Source of the DNA: Lishizhenia sp.
GTDB taxonomy: Bacteria > Bacteroidota > Bacteroidia > Flavobacteriales_D > Crocinitomicaceae
Reading direction: 5' to 3'
DNA: 7,225 nucleotides
Assembly: GCA_007117055.1 (NCBI GenBank)
Contig: SKHH01000297.1
Coordinates: forward strand, 1-7,225
The notes below the pieces were generated by a model, which worked only from the letters and a program-made list of their open reading frames with translations, had not been told where the DNA came from and ran no database searches. Both the position numbers and the translations under genes were made by a program. Below are positions 5,540-7,225 of this stretch, piece by piece; the stretch's first letter is position 1, and each line of letters begins with the position of its first letter.

Positions 5540-7225
5540 TCACAAATTAATTTGCACACCAGGACCAATCAAATAAAAGAATTTGGTTTCATTGAGAAAA
5601 TAGCCAAAACCCGCATAAAGCGGAAAGGAGAATTTACTGTTTTTTCGTGTAGGATAAACAGAACCCAAAATTACAATCCCTAAATCTCTGTCTGCTTCTG
5701 GGTTAAAATTAAAAGCGTTTTGAGCTAAAAAACCGGCTCCAATTTTATAGGGTCTTAACCGTTGTATTTCTCCTTTTTGATAAAAAGAAAACTGAGCCAA
5801 CATGGAAAGTGAAACACCAGACAACCCAGGAAAACCTTCTTCTCCAATTTTTTTTATCAATAAACCTGCTGGAATGGTTAAATCTACATCGAAGGTCACT
5901 AGTTTCTCTTTAATAATCTCAATTCTTTGCGAATATCCTCTACTCGAATAAAAACCTTTTCTATGTCTAATTATCAATTCTACTTTTGACCAATGGTCTA
6001 AACTATGTGTTTTGGTTGAAATATAATCATTAATTGACACCACAGGATTTAAACAGTCGGTGTTCTCCGTAAAATTAAAACTTCTCGGAGAATTACTTCC
6101 TGGGCATACCTCAATATCGTCAATGACATAACGCTCTACGAGCATATTCGCATTGTTTTTAATCAATACTTCCACTTCTAAATATTGTTTGCCATATAAA
6201 TTTTCAGGCTCATCAATAAATCGACTATCAAATTGAATACTTACGTCCCCAATTGTTCCATTGTGTAAAATAGGTTGTGTGATTTTATTAACCACTCTTG
6301 GCGGACCACCGTATTCCACTACCACAAAATCTAATTCCCTTGGTTTTTGATGTTCTATTACATCCAGACTAATACCTGTTTTTCTATCTCGATTATAAAT
6401 ATTCACTGATTTCTGTCGAATTGCTCTTGGAACGTGAATCATGTAATGCACAACAGACTCATTTCTCAAGATGGTATCAGCACTCACATCTTCGAGTCCT
6501 TCAAAAATAAAATCCCCTCGGCTAAGACTCTCTCCTTCTAACCTTAATTCGACCGTTTCACCCGGATAAATTTGATTGGAAGTAATCCATGAACCTCCTT
6601 TTCTCAAGATACTGACTCTGTTGATTTTTGATTCAGGAAAAATATTCAAGTTGGTAATAAAGCGTGGCTCATCTCCATCTTTAATAAATAAATAGCCATC
6701 TTGTGAACGGTGATAATTATACGGACGAAAAACACACAATACACGATCATTACTTATCCTTCTAACGGTAAATAATTCAGCTATTAGAGGACCTCCCGCT
6801 TCATCTGTTGCTTCCAAACGATAGGTTTTATTCATTTGCAAAAGGCGATGATTATCAATTTGGACTTCAACACCTTCTCGGTTCGTTTTATCCCAGGTAA
6901 TATCACGAATGTCAAAACGTAAAAAGCTTAATCGAGAACCTTTTACAGAAAATTCTATAGGTTCTAATTCTATAGAGTACCTGGGCAGACCATTTTTAAA
7001 CAAAGGCTGCTTTAACTCCAAGGAAATGGGCAGTTCTATTGTTCCTGTTGAGGAAGGAACTACTTTGAGTAGAATTTTATCCTCCTCTCGAAAAATGCGG
7101 TACTCACAATCATCTGTTGTGACCCATTGCGGGTTAATACTAATATTTCCCGGTCGGTTTGTTAAAATCTCAAATACCTTTTCCTCTCCAATAAATAATT
7201 CATTATCATCAACATTCACCATCGC
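5540..7225 (-). CDS. Unrecognised beta-rich envelope protein with possible C-terminal outer-membrane barrel (N-terminus outside window)
   Basis: The frame reads leftward from the right window edge to a TGA at 5542-5540, giving 561 residues. An ATG at 7222-7220 exists, but the frame is open upstream of it and no signal peptide follows, so the true start is probably beyond the edge. Numbering from that Met, residues 1-440 are rich in alternating hydrophobic and polar residues with many Gly, Asn and Asp, suggesting several beta-sandwich (Ig- or TIG-like) domains; no catalytic motif is visible. Residues about 441-560 differ: six amphipathic stretches such as VTFDVDLTIPAGLLI, YKIGAGFLAQ, FPLYAGFGYFL and FYLIGPGVQINL resemble strands of a small outer-membrane beta-barrel. 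I do not recognise the family. A periplasmic or surface role is inferred. It converges on the peptidase gene and is not in its operon. Confidence 0.85.
   Translation of the reverse strand, partial: AMVNVDDNELFIGEEKVFEILTNRPGNISINPQWVTTDDCEYRIFREEDKILLKVVPSSTGTIELPISLELKQPLFKNGLPRYSIELEPIEFSVKGSRLSFLRFDIRDITWDKTNREGVEVQIDNHRLLQMNKTYRLEATDEAGGPLIAELFTVRRISNDRVLCVFRPYNYHRSQDGYLFIKDGDEPRFITNLNIFPESKINRVSILRKGGSWITSNQIYPGETVELRLEGESLSRGDFIFEGLEDVSADTILRNESVVHYMIHVPRAIRQKSVNIYNRDRKTGISLDVIEHQKPRELDFVVVEYGGPPRVVNKITQPILHNGTIGDVSIQFDSRFIDEPENLYGKQYLEVEVLIKNNANMLVERYVIDDIEVCPGSNSPRSFNFTENTDCLNPVVSINDYISTKTHSLDHWSKVELIIRHRKGFYSSRGYSQRIEIIKEKLVTFDVDLTIPAGLLIKKIGEEGFPGLSGVSLSMLAQFSFYQKGEIQRLRPYKIGAGFLAQNAFNFNPEADRDLGIVILGSVYPTRKNSKFSFPLYAGFGYFLNETKFFYLIGPGVQINL

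Noticed and set aside
6951..6975. Direct repeat of AATTCTATAG, two copies 15 bases apart
   Set aside because: It falls inside coding sequence and is explained by the repeated Ile-Glu codons of an IELEPIEF segment.
1..7225. tRNA or rRNA genes, CRISPR arrays, insertion sequences, attachment sites
   Set aside because: No cloverleaf, regularly spaced short repeats, transposase frame or terminal inverted repeats were seen on either strand.

Overview
The window looks like chromosomal DNA of a Bacteroidota bacterium, most likely of the order Flavobacteriales. The DNA is AT-rich, and neither visible start codon has a Shine-Dalgarno sequence. A candidate promoter follows the Bacteroidota -33/-7 pattern. 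The central gene encodes a secreted protein ending in a type IX secretion system (T9SS) type A sorting domain, which is specific to this phylum. I see no RNA gene, mobile element, CRISPR array or sign of recent transfer.

Layout: (1) Positions 1-761, minus strand, hold the N-terminal half of a YifB/ComM-type Mg-chelatase-like AAA+ ATPase, cut by the left edge. (2) Positions 762-1090 are a divergent intergenic region of about 330 bases. It has a candidate promoter for the next gene, an inverted repeat over that promoter, and a second hairpin nearer the ComM gene. (3) Positions 1091-5320, plus strand, hold one very large gene for a 1409-residue exported subtilisin-like (S8) peptidase. Its order is signal peptide, propeptide, catalytic domain, two CARDB-like domains around a 'DSYGDG' domain, a MAM/jelly-roll-like domain, a PKD domain, three Ig-like repeats of exactly 73 residues, a fourth Ig-like module and the T9SS sorting domain. 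(4) Positions 5321-5539 are a convergent intergenic region with two terminator-like hairpins. (5) Positions 5540-7225, minus strand, hold the C-terminal 561 residues of an unrecognised, beta-rich envelope protein, cut by the right edge.

The three genes do not form an operon: gene 1 and gene 2 diverge, and gene 2 and gene 3 converge. The subtilase should be made as a preproprotein, cross the inner membrane by Sec, fold and mature, and pass the outer membrane through T9SS, to be anchored or released at the surface. The ComM-like ATPase is a cytoplasmic DNA-processing protein with no evident functional link to it. I found no convincing new multi-gene system. The points most worth checking are the altered catalytic motifs of the protease, its exact-period repeats, the palindrome on its promoter, and the unidentified C-terminal gene.
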